Below, piece by piece: positions 32,472 to 43,200 of a stretch of DNA of 64,000 nt. Source of the DNA: Procambarus clarkii (lineage: Eukaryota > Arthropoda > Malacostraca > Decapoda > Cambaridae); the NCBI RefSeq assembly GCF_040958095.1, contig NC_091195.1, positions 27,355,586 to 27,419,585 of the forward strand. The letters run 5' to 3'. The notes beneath the pieces are model-generated. The model was not told the DNA's origin. It was given only the letters and a program-made list of their open reading frames with translations, and searched no databases. Position 1 is the stretch's first letter. Each line of letters begins with the position of its first letter. A program made the translations under genes and the position numbers.

Positions 32472-34028
32472 TTAGGCCGACTGGACCGACCCATCCGTGT
32501 TTAAAGACTCTTTCTCGTCCTCAAATGAAACGCGCAGCTTGTTGCCCAGGGGGTCCCTTAGCCGGCGGCTTCCCTCCCCATCACTTCCCGGTTCCAGACA
32601 TTCCCGAGCCACGTGACCCTCTTTCCTACATCTGAAACACTGCAGCGATCGCCTGGGAGATGGGGAACGACGAATATTCGGCGATATGATGGCCATTGTG
32701 AGACGCCTCAAACTCTCACACACCTGATCCAATTTCCCGCTGAGTTCTGAGACACCTGCTACCAAGACGTCCAATTTCGCCTCCGTGTCCATGGAAGATG
32801 AAGGACCCGAGCCTGCACTCGACGGGTGGTGAGTACCGGTTCCACGGCCTGCGGGACTGGTAGCCGGCGAGGCACCTGGTGTCGAGCGCCGAGAAGCGTC
32901 CTTACTCCTGGGTGGTTGCTCATACCGGGAGTACCTGCCCACTGCATTCACTCTTACTGCTGGCCCCTGGGACCCGCGGCGGTGGGAGTCGTGCCTGCTT
33001 GAACTTGCGGGGCCGTGGATTGCTACGGCATTGTGCTGGAAGGTTTGGGCCCGGTCGATGGCCTCTTCCATTGACGAATTTCTTGCATTGGCAATGTATT
33101 CTGCCAGAGTCTTGTCCTGTAATCCCTGGCCGAATCTCATTACTGCGATTTGTTCCACTTCCCATCGTGGCACATGTTTGTAGGCCCGATGAGCCAAGTG
33201 GTGGGCCCTATCTGCCCAATCAGCAATATCTTCTTCTGGTTCCTGCTGGGCCTGGTTAAACTTCATCATAGCTACATCCAGAACTTCCCTATCGCCAAAT
33301 CGCTTGATCATCTTATGCATCATGCGAATATAATCGATCGACGGTTCTCTGTCCAGTAAGCGATTGTAAAAATCACTTGCCTTACCCTTGAGGCACCATC
33401 CTAACTGTGTCAATGACGTAGGCCCACTCCAGTCCTTTTCCGAGGCATAAGACGTGAAGCGGCGGTAGAAGGTGGCCCAATCTGACTTCCCATCATAGTC
33501 CAACGCCCGAGGTGGTGTGCGGAAGGTCTCTTTCTGTTGGCGATAACCTGTCCGCCTGCTGCGGGATAGAGAGGCATCCGAATCGGAAGTCAGAGAGCTG
33601 TGTGACGAGTGTCGAGCTGTCCGTCTCCTTGATCGAGCCGATCGATGGTGGGAGGGGCTCCCCTGCCGAGTACCTTGCTGGCCACTAGCCCTGGAGTAAG
33701 CTGGTGACTGAGGTCGACGTCCACGTTGGCTGCTGCTGGTGGCACCCCTAGAGGAGTGGCGGGTTCCCGTTTCGCTGGACGAGGACGATGAACGACTTCC
33801 TGCCCCCTGACCTAAGGGCCCGGGGCCCTGTTGGGACGGGTCCACCTCAAACGATATAGCAGCCATCAACTCGGGTTTGACCCGAAGGCGGTTGATATCA
33901 TAAATGTTGTCCTCCGTGATCACATGGCGACGCCGAAACTTGATAATGCGAGCGGCCAAGGTATCTCCTACACCCGGTAGCAGCAGCAGCTCAGCAGCCG
34001 AAGCAGAGTTTATCTTGATTGGGGCCAT
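32472..34028 (-). CDS. Gypsy gag with N-terminal HhH motif
   Basis: About 518 residues when started at the ATG at 34028 (MAPIKINS); the same frame is open further upstream to 34277 but that part is hydrophobic and leader-like, so the internal start is preferred. Residues about 5-62 resemble a ComEA-type helix-hairpin-helix (INSASAAELLLLPGVGDTLA), followed by a Ser/Arg-rich stretch, a retrotransposon capsid-like region (DWATFYRRF to MEEAIDRAQTF) and one CCHC zinc knuckle (CFRCRKEGHVAREC) near residue 465. It is expected to form the particle and bind RNA. The helix-hairpin-helix is unusual for a Gag. Confidence 0.85.
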   Translation of the reverse strand: MAPIKINSASAAELLLLPGVGDTLAARIIKFRRRHVITEDNIYDINRLRVKPELMAAISFEVDPSQQGPGPLGQGAGSRSSSSSSETGTRHSSRGATSSSQRGRRPQSPAYSRASGQQGTRQGSPSHHRSARSRRRTARHSSHSSLTSDSDASLSRSRRTGYRQQKETFRTPPRALDYDGKSDWATFYRRFTSYASEKDWSGPTSLTQLGWCLKGKASDFYNRLLDREPSIDYIRMMHKMIKRFGDREVLDVAMMKFNQAQQEPEEDIADWADRAHHLAHRAYKHVPRWEVEQIAVMRFGQGLQDKTLAEYIANARNSSMEEAIDRAQTFQHNAVAIHGPASSSRHDSHRRGSQGPAVRVNAVGRYSRYEQPPRSKDASRRSTPGASPATSPAGRGTGTHHPSSAGSGPSSSMDTEAKLDVLVAGVSELSGKLDQVCESLRRLTMAIISPNIRRSPSPRRSLQCFRCRKEGHVARECLEPGSDGEGSRRLRDPLGNKLRVSFEDEKESLNTDGSVQSA

Positions 34029-35107
34029 TGTGCTAGTGTCGAAAGTTAAAGCTCCAATATCTCGTGCCACAAACAAAAAAAACAAAAAAACACAGACACC
34101 AATGGCCACACTTAAGGTTCCAATGTTCAGAGATAGAGATAAATGTTCCACCAGGAAAAATAAGCACTGCACAGTCAATAATGTAAATGATGGGGCCAGG
34201 TGGGGTTCAAGCAACATAAAACACTGCACACTTAATTGGTACCTAAATCCCTTGAGGCTTAGACAAAAACTGGGCACTTACTGCACTTGCAAAACTGGAA
34301 AATCTGACATGGCAGGCACTTTGAGGAACTTTAACAAGCAATGTGCCTGATTTTCATAAGCACTGGGCTGAGGGTTCTCAAAAACACTTTTTGCAGGTGA
34401 ACGTGTGGAACTGTGTGCAGGGCGGATCACCATCCACCTTAAATCTGGTATGAATACAAACTCACAGGCTCACTTAATGTATCTCTTCCCCTTGAGCCGT
34501 TACTTCTGTAGAAAGCCTAGAACAGGTTACGTCTAGTTAACAGTAGAGATGAGAAAATAACAGACCTGTAGCAAGCACCCTGCAGAGCTGGGACCAGCGT
34601 CGCTGTAGTAAACACGCTGGAGGCGGATGCGCTCGGGAACGACAGCCTGAAATCCTCCGCGAGCGGATTCGTAAACAATACAGGTCGGGTATGCTCATGA
34701 ACGGTGGCCCGTATTCCGTGTGAATGGTGGTACTCGTCTCCCCTTCTTCAAAGAACTTGGGGGCCGCGGGAATCGGTGCTTGGGGGACAAGACAATAAAA
34801 TGCAACAAATCCGGGGAAATAATCCGTATAAAACACTGATAAATGGAACTTATGGAGAATCTTGGGGGATTGCACGAGATGTGGAATAAAACATATGCAC
34901 AAAAAAAACAGGGGTTGAAATATCTTGGGCACCGCTATTGAACAACAAACCGAAGAACATCTATGGTGCAACCAAAGCCAGTAATTCGAGACTGGAACCG
35001 TTGAACACTATCTAAGACGTCTTGACTGAAGTCGGCAGAACGATGATGCAGATATCTTGGCGAGGTCCTCTTGATCACCGCGTGGGAACGTTTACTCACT
35101 GCCCCAA

Positions 35108-35465
35108 TGTAGAGGTGACCCACGTGTTACAACAATAGTACAGTAATATTTCACCTGGAACTGTCGTCGTAGGGAGAGGAAGGGCTGGTAGGGTAGGTGG
35201 AGCAAGTCTAGGCTCCTCAGGAAGGGTAGGACAGAGGGAGTCAATGCCTCTTAGGGGTCCTATGGGCACATATCCTAAGTGCCAGTGGTGCCGGGCAGGC
35301 GTCGTCCGCGTTGGGTTACATGCAGTTCAAATCTGGCCCACTCGGCCTGCGCGGGCTGCCGCGCGGGTAGGCCGTGCGCCGTCGTCGTCCACCAATCAGG
35401 GCACAGTCCTGCCTATACTGTAAAATGTCTCCTTGGCGGGCACTTTGAATGTGGTTCCCTCTACA
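35108..35465 (-). repeat. 5' LTR of the Gypsy element
   Basis: Matches 27741-28095 at about 98 percent; ends in CTCTACA directly before the GTAC duplication at 35466-35469. Confidence 0.92.
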
Positions 35466-35556
35466 GTACATTTATCTACAATGATGCTTATGAACTATGA
35501 GCCGTGACGTGTCCTTTTGCTGACCACTATATTCTACCATCAAGGATATATGAACT

Positions 35557-36545
35557 ATGGCCCACCCCCAAGCCTGACCCGGCCCACCCCCAAGCCTGAC
35601 CCGGCCCACCCCCAAGCCGGACCCGGCCCCCCCCAAGCCGGACCCGGCCCCCCCCCCAAGCCGGACCCCCCCCCCCCCCCAAGCCTGACCCGGCCCACCC
35701 CCAAGCCTGACCCGGCCCACCCCCAAGCCGGACCCGGCCCCCCCCAAGCCGGACCCGGCCCCCCCCCAAGCCGGACCCGCCCCCCCCCCCCCCAAGCCGG
35801 ACCCGGCCCACCCCCAAGCCGGACCCGGCCCCCCCCCCAAGCCGGACCCGGCCCCCCCCCCCAAGCCGGACCCGGCCCCCCCCCCCAAGCCTGACCCGCC
35901 CCCCCCCCCAAGCCTGACCCGGCCCACCCCCAAGCCTGACCCGGCCCACCCCCAAGCCTGACCCGGCCCACCCCCAAGCCTGACCCGGCCCACCCCCAAG
36001 CCTGACCCGGCCCACCCCCAAGCCGGACCCGGCCCCCCCCCCCCAAGCCGGACCCGGCCCCCCCCCCCAAGCCGGACCCGCCCCCCCCCCCCAAGCCTGA
36101 CCCGGCCCACCTCCAAGCCGGACCAGGCCCCCCCCAAGCCGGACCCGCCCCCCCCCCCCCCCCCAAGCCGGACCCGGCCCCCCCCCCAAGCCGGACCCGG
36201 CCCCCCCCCCCCAAGCCGGACCCGGCCCCCCCCCAAGCCGGACCCGGCCCACCCCCCCAAGCCGGACCCGGCCCACCCCCAAGCCGAACCCGGCCCACCC
36301 CCAAGCCGAACCCGGCCCACCCCCAAGCCGAACCCGGCCCACCCCAAGCTGACCCGGCCCACCCCAAGCTGACCCGGCCCACCCTAATCTAACACAGCCC
36401 ACCCCAAGCTGACCCGGCCCACCCTAAGCTAACACAGCCCACCCCAAGCTGACCCGGCCCACCCTAAGCTAACACAGCCCACCCCAAGCTGACCCGGCCC
36501 ACCCTAAGCTAACACAGCCCACCCCAAGCTGACCCGGCCCACCCT
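35557..36545. repeat. C-rich minisatellite, G4-prone on minus strand
   Basis: About 1 kb of imperfect 19-26 bp units such as AAGCCGGACCCGGCCCACCC and AAGCCTGACCCGGCCCACCC, grading at the right into AAGCTGACCCGGCCCACCCT with TAACACAGCCCACCC. Runs of 7-16 C make the minus strand rich in potential G-quadruplexes. All frames on both strands give Gly- or Pro-rich ORFs that have no independent support as genes. Confidence 0.92.
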
Positions 36546-36589
36546 AATGACATATACGTGAGAGAACCATGAACGTGAGAGAACCATCA

Positions 36590-37000
36590 CTATAAACCAC
36601 CCAAAAGTGGACGTTTTACCCGTGCCGCCACGGAGCTGCGGCAGTGGCTGCCGTGTACAGCCCGGCACTCACCGCCCCTCACCTGTAACGAAGCCAAAAT
36701 TACGGAGAAAAACGCACCAGCTTCAACTTGAGACGTTTACAACCAGCCACGGCACGACGTGAGGTTCGTTAAGTCGAGATTTACCAGCCAGGCCGACACG
36801 AGCATCAATATTGACCAATCGTAACCCGGGAACTCGAGACTGGGACCAATCATGAGCCAGACTCACCAGTTCCCGGAGGTGCCTCCTCCCTCCGCTGGTG
36901 GCCGCTGATTGGCTGCTGATGTAAACATTGGCCTCCTTGGGGGTGGGGGAACGGGACCCCTACTCCTGAAGAAGTCATTCATTCCGTATAAAAGTATATT
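36590..37000. promoter_or_regulatory. Candidate CCAAT/TATA promoter, owner unknown
   Basis: A CpG-richer island between repeats with CCAAT boxes at 36815-36819 and 36846-36850, a reverse CCAAT (ATTGG) at 36908-36912 and TATAAAAG at 36987-36994 on the plus strand. On the minus strand, GTTACAG|GTGAGG near 36690 resembles an exon end with a splice donor. It could serve a gene in either direction, for example a distant non-coding first exon of a minus-strand gene; no link was shown. Confidence 0.35.
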
Positions 37001-37514
37001 AATATATCAATAATATTAATAATAATATAAATATTTATTTAAGAAAAGTACAAAATGAGATATAAGAAGAGTGTTGGGTGTCTTGGTAGAGGAGGTCTAT
37101 ACTAGGCCTAATACTCACTCCCTTTCCTCTATCATTCGGTAAAATAATGTTAAAAACACTTAAAATTAATCGAGATCAAAAGTTAAAAATGAATTGAAGT
37201 AGAACAATATAAACAAAAATAGCAATTATATGGTGAATGTTACAACAGAAATGTTAATGGAAGAACAGCTGGTAAAATTTTCAATAAATTCACTCCTTGA
37301 CACACACAATATATTCATCCTGAGGTGTATAGCCTTACTCCTCTATGTATATACACATATACACGTGTCTGTACTTAGTATACTTTAGCATCTAACCAAT
37401 TCTGGAATATACTCCAGTTCTGAAGGTGGTTAAACTTCAGTATGGAGTATTTTCTGAACATATATTTCTGTCCTTAAATCTAAATCAAAACATATCTTGA
37501 TTTGATCATATAAC
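37001..37514. other. A/T-rich intergenic, no gene seen
   Basis: A/T-rich sequence between the candidate promoter and a LINE; nothing recognised. Confidence 0.5.
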
Positions 37515-39035
37515 AAACTCAATATACTTAGCCCTTGCCAATATGGCTTCAGACCCAAAAAAAGCACTAACGATGCACTTATTAGTATGCTTAACTCGAT
37601 TCATACAGCTCTTGATAAAAATGAGTTCTCTGTTGGGTTGTTTGTGGACCTGCGTAAAGCTTTTGACACTGTCAACCACCAAAACCTTCTTCTTAAATTA
37701 CATCATTATGGAGTCAGAGGACACTCCCTACAATACCTCAAATCCTACCTTACTGACAGGCTCCAATATGTTTCTGTGAATAATACAATTTCTCCCACCC
37801 TACCCATCAACATTGGTGTTCCCCAGGGCAGCATACTTGGCCCTCTCCTCTTTCTCATCTACATTAATGACCTTCCAAATGCCTCCCAACACCTCAAACC
37901 AATTCTATTTGCTGACGACACAACCTTCATTTACTCCAGTCCTGATCCCCTTGCTCTAAATGCCACAGTAAATACTGAGCTAAATAAAGTCCATCTGTGG
38001 CTAACTGCCAACAAACTCACCCTTAACATTGACAAAACCTTTTATATTCTGTTTGGCAATAAATCCTCTAATCAAATAAATCTCAAAATAAACAATACCC
38101 AAATTTGTAACAAATTAGATGGCAAATTCCTTGGCATTCTCATTGACCACAAGCTTAATTTCCAGGGACACATTCTAAACATATCAAAAAAAGTTTCAAA
38201 AACTGTGGGCATTCTTTCTAAGATCAGATATTATGTACCACGCCCTGCCCTGGTGACTCTCTATTACTCCCTTATCTATCCATATCTCAACTATGGTATT
38301 TGTGCTTGGGGCTCTACTACCCAAAATCACTTACGTCCTCTAATTACTCAACACAAAGCTGCTATTAGGACAATATCCAATTCTGGCCCCAGACACCACT
38401 CGGTACCCCTACTCAAATCTCTGAATATGTTAGACATTAAGTCACTGCACATTCTCTCATGTGTATTATACATATATAAAACGCTAAACTATAATGCCAA
38501 TCCTGATCTCAAAAGCTTCATAGAAGGTTGTATCAGAACCCATGAGCATCACACCAGAAATAAATACAGTTTTGATATTCCTAGAGTACGACTTAATCAA
38601 ACTAGAAATGCTCTACAAATCAAGGGGCCCAGAATGTGGAATGACCTTCCCAACCATGTTAAAGACTGTACCTCTCTCAACCAGTTTAAGTTAAAAGCGA
38701 AGCTATACCTAATAAATTCCCTGTAACCTACCTTACCCTTCTATTGTCAACCAATGTCTGTTTTTTTCTTTAAAGAGCGCTGTTTGTCGACATAATTGTA
38801 TTTGTGCTGCTTTTTCATCTATGTTTTCATTTCTTGTTTTCATTCTACTCATTATGCTCAATTAGTATTAAGCTTGTCATTTAAGTTTATCATGCCCGAA
38901 ACGCTTTGCGTAATAGTGGCTTTAGGCATTGTATGTACTAGCTCTACCTATAAGTTAAACAATCCTTGTAAATATTTATTGTATGTATGTACCTTACCTA
39001 AATAAAATTGTATTGTATTGTATTGTATTGTATTG
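37515..39035 (+). mobile_element. CR1/L2-like LINE, 5'-truncated
   Basis: An open reading frame of about 390 residues, entered mid-RT at YGFRPKKSTNDALI and running to a stop at 38724-38726. RT landmarks: GLFVDLRKAFDTVNH, GVPQGSILGPLLFLIYINDL and FADDTTF. The C-terminal part has RGPRMWNDLPNHVKD-type sequence common at the end of CR1/L2 ORF2. The 3' UTR carries CCCGAAACGCTTTGCGTAAT and TTTAGGCATTGTATGTACTA and ends in a (TATTG)n tail at 39004-39035, typical of this clade. The coding part present is unbroken, suggesting a recent, truncated insertion. Confidence 0.88.
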
Positions 39036-39126
39036 ATGTAAATTGGATATAATTGAGCTATTAAACATGTTAGTAAGCAGTGAAAGAGCCTTGTTATGTG
39101 TTGTAATTACCACAAACATTTAAATT

Positions 39127-39640
39127 GAAATTGAAATAAGTTTATTGAGGTAAAATACACACAAAGGGATGAGGTAGCTCAAGCTATTCTCACCCCGTTC
39201 AGTACAACGTGTTAATATATACATAGACACACATCACAAATAAACATATTACCAAACATTCTGAGAGGTAAACATATACATTTCCTCCTTCACAAGTAGT
39301 ATGTTATCAGACGTACAAGCAAACATTGAAGATAACTATAATGTGCCTGAAACGCTGTGCGCATTAAGGTGACTTTAGGCATAGCATATGCAAACTCTAT
39401 CTAAAAATTCAACCTTCTGTTTGTAACTCATCTTGTATATATGTACTTTGACCTGAATAAACATTCATTTAATGAAATTGAAATAAGTTTATTGAGGTAA
39501 AATACACACAAAGGGATGAGGTAGCTCAAGCTATTCTCACCCCGTTCAGTACATCGTGTTAATACATACATAGACACACATCACAAATAATAAACGTATT
39601 ACCGAACATTCTGAGAGATAAACATATACATTTCCTACTA
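39127..39640. repeat. LINE 3'-end fragments in tandem
   Basis: Two copies (39127-39300 and 39477-39640) of GAAATTGAAATAAGTTTATT and GAGGTAAAATACACACAAAG flank a diverged CCTGAAACGCTGTGCGCATT cassette (39343-39475). The reverse complement of the same tail is at 62310-62405. Confidence 0.75.
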
Positions 39641-39792
39641 ATTTATTGATTTATTGCTATGTATTAGTATAACGCGCAGGTGAGTATGACTTGTGGTTGT
39701 AACCGCTCGCCGCGGCCCATGTTACAGGGGGAGAGGCCGCTATGTTACAGTAACATTAGACTGTAACTGATGCTCCCAGCGGCCGGGGAGGA

Positions 39793-40281
39793 ATGGAGGC
39801 GGCGACGGAGGCACCGGAGGAGGCCAACCACCAGGGGCTGGAGTACCAGTGGAGCGTGGTGAGGCCCAGGAAGAAGAAGTACAAGTCTAGCCGGCCCTCC
39901 ACCTCCCACATGGTCCACGACGCCATCAACAAGATCGGCTCAGAGGAGAAGGGCGCCTCCGTCCAGAAGATCAAGAAGTACATCTACGCCAACTACAAGG
40001 TGGACATTAAGAAGATCGACGTGTACATCAACCGCTACATCAAGAAGGCCATCAAGGACGGGGAACTGATCAACAGCACGAGGCTGAGGAGCGGCGCCAT
40101 TGGCTTCTTTAAAATTGCGGCCAAGCCCAAGCCGGCCGAGCACAGGAGGTCAGGCGGGGCCGAGAACAGGAGGGTCAGGACCCCGGCTGAGGAGGGGAGA
40201 GGCGCCCCCGGCAGGCTCAGTGCCCTCCAGGACCCCAAGCAGGAGAAGGGTCCCCCGCCCTCCTCCTCCGTCACCGCCGTC
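39793..40281 (+). CDS. Linker histone H1/H5 domain, fused in frame
   Basis: From an ATG with good context (GGAATGG) the frame encodes a basic lead (RPRKKKYKSS), then a clear linker-histone globular domain at about residues 38-115: SHMVHDAINKI, KGASVQKIKKYIYANYKVD, INRYIKKAIKDGEL, SGAIGFFKIA. A basic Arg/Pro-rich tail follows. This domain normally binds nucleosomal DNA at the dyad. There is no stop before the NUDT14 start at 40282: the frame runs straight into it, giving 163 extra N-terminal residues if the upstream ATG is used. Alternatives are a separate transcript end or a recently captured H1 copy serving as 5' UTR. The sequence upstream (39690-39790) is CpG-rich and may be the promoter. 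Confidence 0.8.
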
Positions 40282-43200
40282 ATGGACCTCATAGATGAGG
40301 TCTCTCTCCAGCCCCTCACAACCTCACAGTTTGTCACACCTTACAGGATGACCTACAGGCAGGTTAGCAGCTCCTCACAGTTTGTCACACCTTACAGGAT
40401 GACCTACAGGCAGGTTAGCAGCCCCTCACAGTTTGTCTCACCTTACAGGATGACCTACAGGCAGGTTAGCAGCCCCTCACAGTTTGTCTCACCTTACAGG
40501 ATGACCTACAGGCAGGTTAGCAGCCCCTCACAGTTTGTCACACCTTACAGGATGACCTACAGGCAGGTTAGCAGCTCCTCACAGTTTGTCACACCTTACA
40601 GGATGACCTACAGGCAGGTTAGCAGCCCCTCACAGTTTGTCTCACCTTACAGGATGACCTACAGGCAGGTTAGCAGCCCCTCACAGTTTGTCTCACCTTA
40701 CAGGATGACCTACAGGCAGGTTAGCAGCTCCTCACAGTTTGTCTCACCTTACAGGATGACCTACAGGCAGGTTAGCAGCCCCTCACAGTTTGTCTCACCT
40801 TACAGGATGACCTACAGGCAGGTTAGCAGCCCCTCACAGTTTGTCTCACCTTACAGGATGACCTACAGGCAGGTTAGCAGCCCCTCACAGTTTGTCTCAC
40901 CTTACAGGATGACCTACAGGCAGGTTAGCAGCCCCTCACAGTTTGTCTCACCTTACAGGATGACCTACAGGCAGGTTAGCAGCCCCTCACAGTTTGTCTC
41001 ACCTTACAGGATGACCTACAGGCAGGTTAGCAGCTCCTCACAGTTTGTCTCACCTTACAGGATGACCTACAGGCAGGTTAGCAGCCCCTCACAGTTGTCA
41101 CACCTTACAGGATGACCTACAGGCAGGTTAGCAGCTCCTCACAGTTTGTCACACCTTACAGGATGACCTACAGGCAGGTTAGCAGCTCCTCACAGTTTGT
41201 CTCACCTTACAGGATGACCTACAGGCAGGTTAGCAGCCCCTCACAGTTGTCACACCTTACAGGATGACCTACAGGCAGGTTAGCAGCCCCTCACAACATC
41301 ATTCCGTGGTCTCTGCACGGTGCAACTGGTTGGCCACCATTCCTTCCCTCCGTCCGATCATACATCAGTTTCATCATATTCCTTCTCAGTGATTTGTGGT
41401 CATAATGGCTTGGTACTTTCTCCTGATTATTACCTTAATTACCCCCCCCATGTTCTCTACAGATTAGACATCTTGTTAAGGTTATCTTGAGATGATTTCG
41501 GGGCTTAGCGTCCCCCCCGGCCCGGTCCTCGACCAGGCCTCCACCCCTAGGAGCAGCCCGTGACAGCTGACTAACTCTCAGGTACCTATTTACTGCTAGG
41601 TGAACAGAGGCAACAGAGTGAAAGAAACTTGCCTATTTGTTTCCGCCTTCACTTGGGGATCGAACTGGGAACCTCGGGACTATATATCTCAAGCGCTGTC
41701 CACTCAGCCGTCGGGCCCCTGTACATCGGTACAGATCTTTCACCACTTGCAGAAGTGGAAAGACCGACTTCTTCCAACACCACCACAGCCATGCACCAGG
41801 CCTTGGTACCCTGGAATGGGCTTAACCACTGCACTGCGCACCTGGTTTTGGCAAAAACTTCTTGGTGCAATTGTCAAGGACATATTTTTGTTCTCCCTCA
41901 CCACTCGCACTTGATACAGTTTCTGTACCAAGAAATTACTGTAACTACTTTACATGTTATGTATATTTTACAAATAAAATTATCGTTATCATTATCATCA
42001 TTAGCTAATTCCTGTGCTCTAATTCCTAATGTACAGCAATATATTAAGCCGCTCCAGCACATCTGATTTTCCATTGTTCCAGCTTGTAAAGCATGAGCCA
42101 AAAATAAGCAAATGGGCACACAATATTGATTAAATTGTCATAAATGCATGACGTGTACCTTCTTGAGGTTATCTTGAGATGATTTCGGGGCTTTAGTGTC
42201 CCCGCGGCCCGGTCCTCGACCAGGCCTCCACCCTCAGGAAGCAGCCCGTGACAGCTGACTTAACTCCCAGGTACCTATTTACTGCTAGGTAACAGGGGCA
42301 TTCAGGGTGAAAGAAACTTTGCCCATTTGTTTCTGCCTCGTGCGGGAATCGAACCCGCGCCACAGAATTGCGAGTCCTGCGCGCTATCCACCAGGCTACG
42401 AGGCCCCCTTAAATTAAAAAGACCTTAAATATAAATAATTTCAGGAAGCTTTACCAGTACAGTAATCTGTGGTACAAAGTTGTATTATTATTACCAAACT
42501 TGTAATTTTAGATGAGGGGCAACTGACTCCATTTAGGACTACTGCCTAAACAATGGCATAATAAACTAGGAGCCGAGCGGACAGCACGCTGGACTTGTGA
42601 TCCTGTGGTCTCGGGTTTGATCCCAGGCGCCGGCGAGAAACAATGGGCAGAGTTTCTTTCACCCTATGCCCCTGTTGCCTAGCAGTAAATAGGTACCTGG
42701 GTGTTAGTCAGCTGTCACGGGCTGCTTCCTGGGGGTGGAGGCCTGGTCGAGGACCGGGCTGCGGGGACACTAAAAGCCCCGAAATCATCTCAAGATAACC
42801 TCAAGAAACCTCCGGTAAAGGTCCAAGAGGTTTCACTTTCAAATATTACTAACATAATCCTTTCCTCCACATGAACTGAACAGTACTGGACAATTCCAGT
42901 TCTGTGCTGTCTTAATCTGTCTATAGTTAATTTACTTTGAATTAGAAATTCATAATCCTGTTTACTCTTTAATCCTTTCAATCATTCTGAAAAGGAAAGC
43001 GTTTACTGTACATAGTTGGGTAAATAAAGTTCGCTACTAATTGAACTGCTGCTTGAACCTCGTTCGTGAACCTCAAGTTCAAAAACCTCGTAATGTTCAT
43101 TGTGCTTAGTGCTTCATTTCCACTTGGATGTGTTCAGTGGCACCACACATCCTTATCATACCTTTGAACTATACTTGAAGACTTATTTACATTTTCACAG

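Larger units (their letters stand above)
27737..35469 (-). mobile_element. Ty3/Gypsy LTR element, looks whole
   Basis: A 7.7-kb LTR retrotransposon on the minus strand. LTRs of about 355 bp (35108-35465 as the 5' LTR, 27741-28095 as the 3' LTR) start in TG, end in CA and are flanked by a 4-bp duplication GTAC. The LTRs differ by about seven substitutions and one 3-bp indel, roughly 98 percent identity, so the insertion is young. Gag and pol are both long and open with no obvious break; the two frames overlap in a -1 relation, which the family commonly handles by frameshifting. A polypurine tract GGGACGGGAGGAG abuts the 3' LTR. The exact Gypsy lineage was not resolved. Confidence 0.92.

Noticed and set aside
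35472-36402. Gly-rich and Pro-rich ORFs of 270-300 codons
   Set aside because: By-products of the C-rich array; present in several frames of both strands.
40035-40337. Minus-strand ORF opposite the H1 domain
   Set aside because: Shadow of the GC-rich coding sequence on the plus strand.
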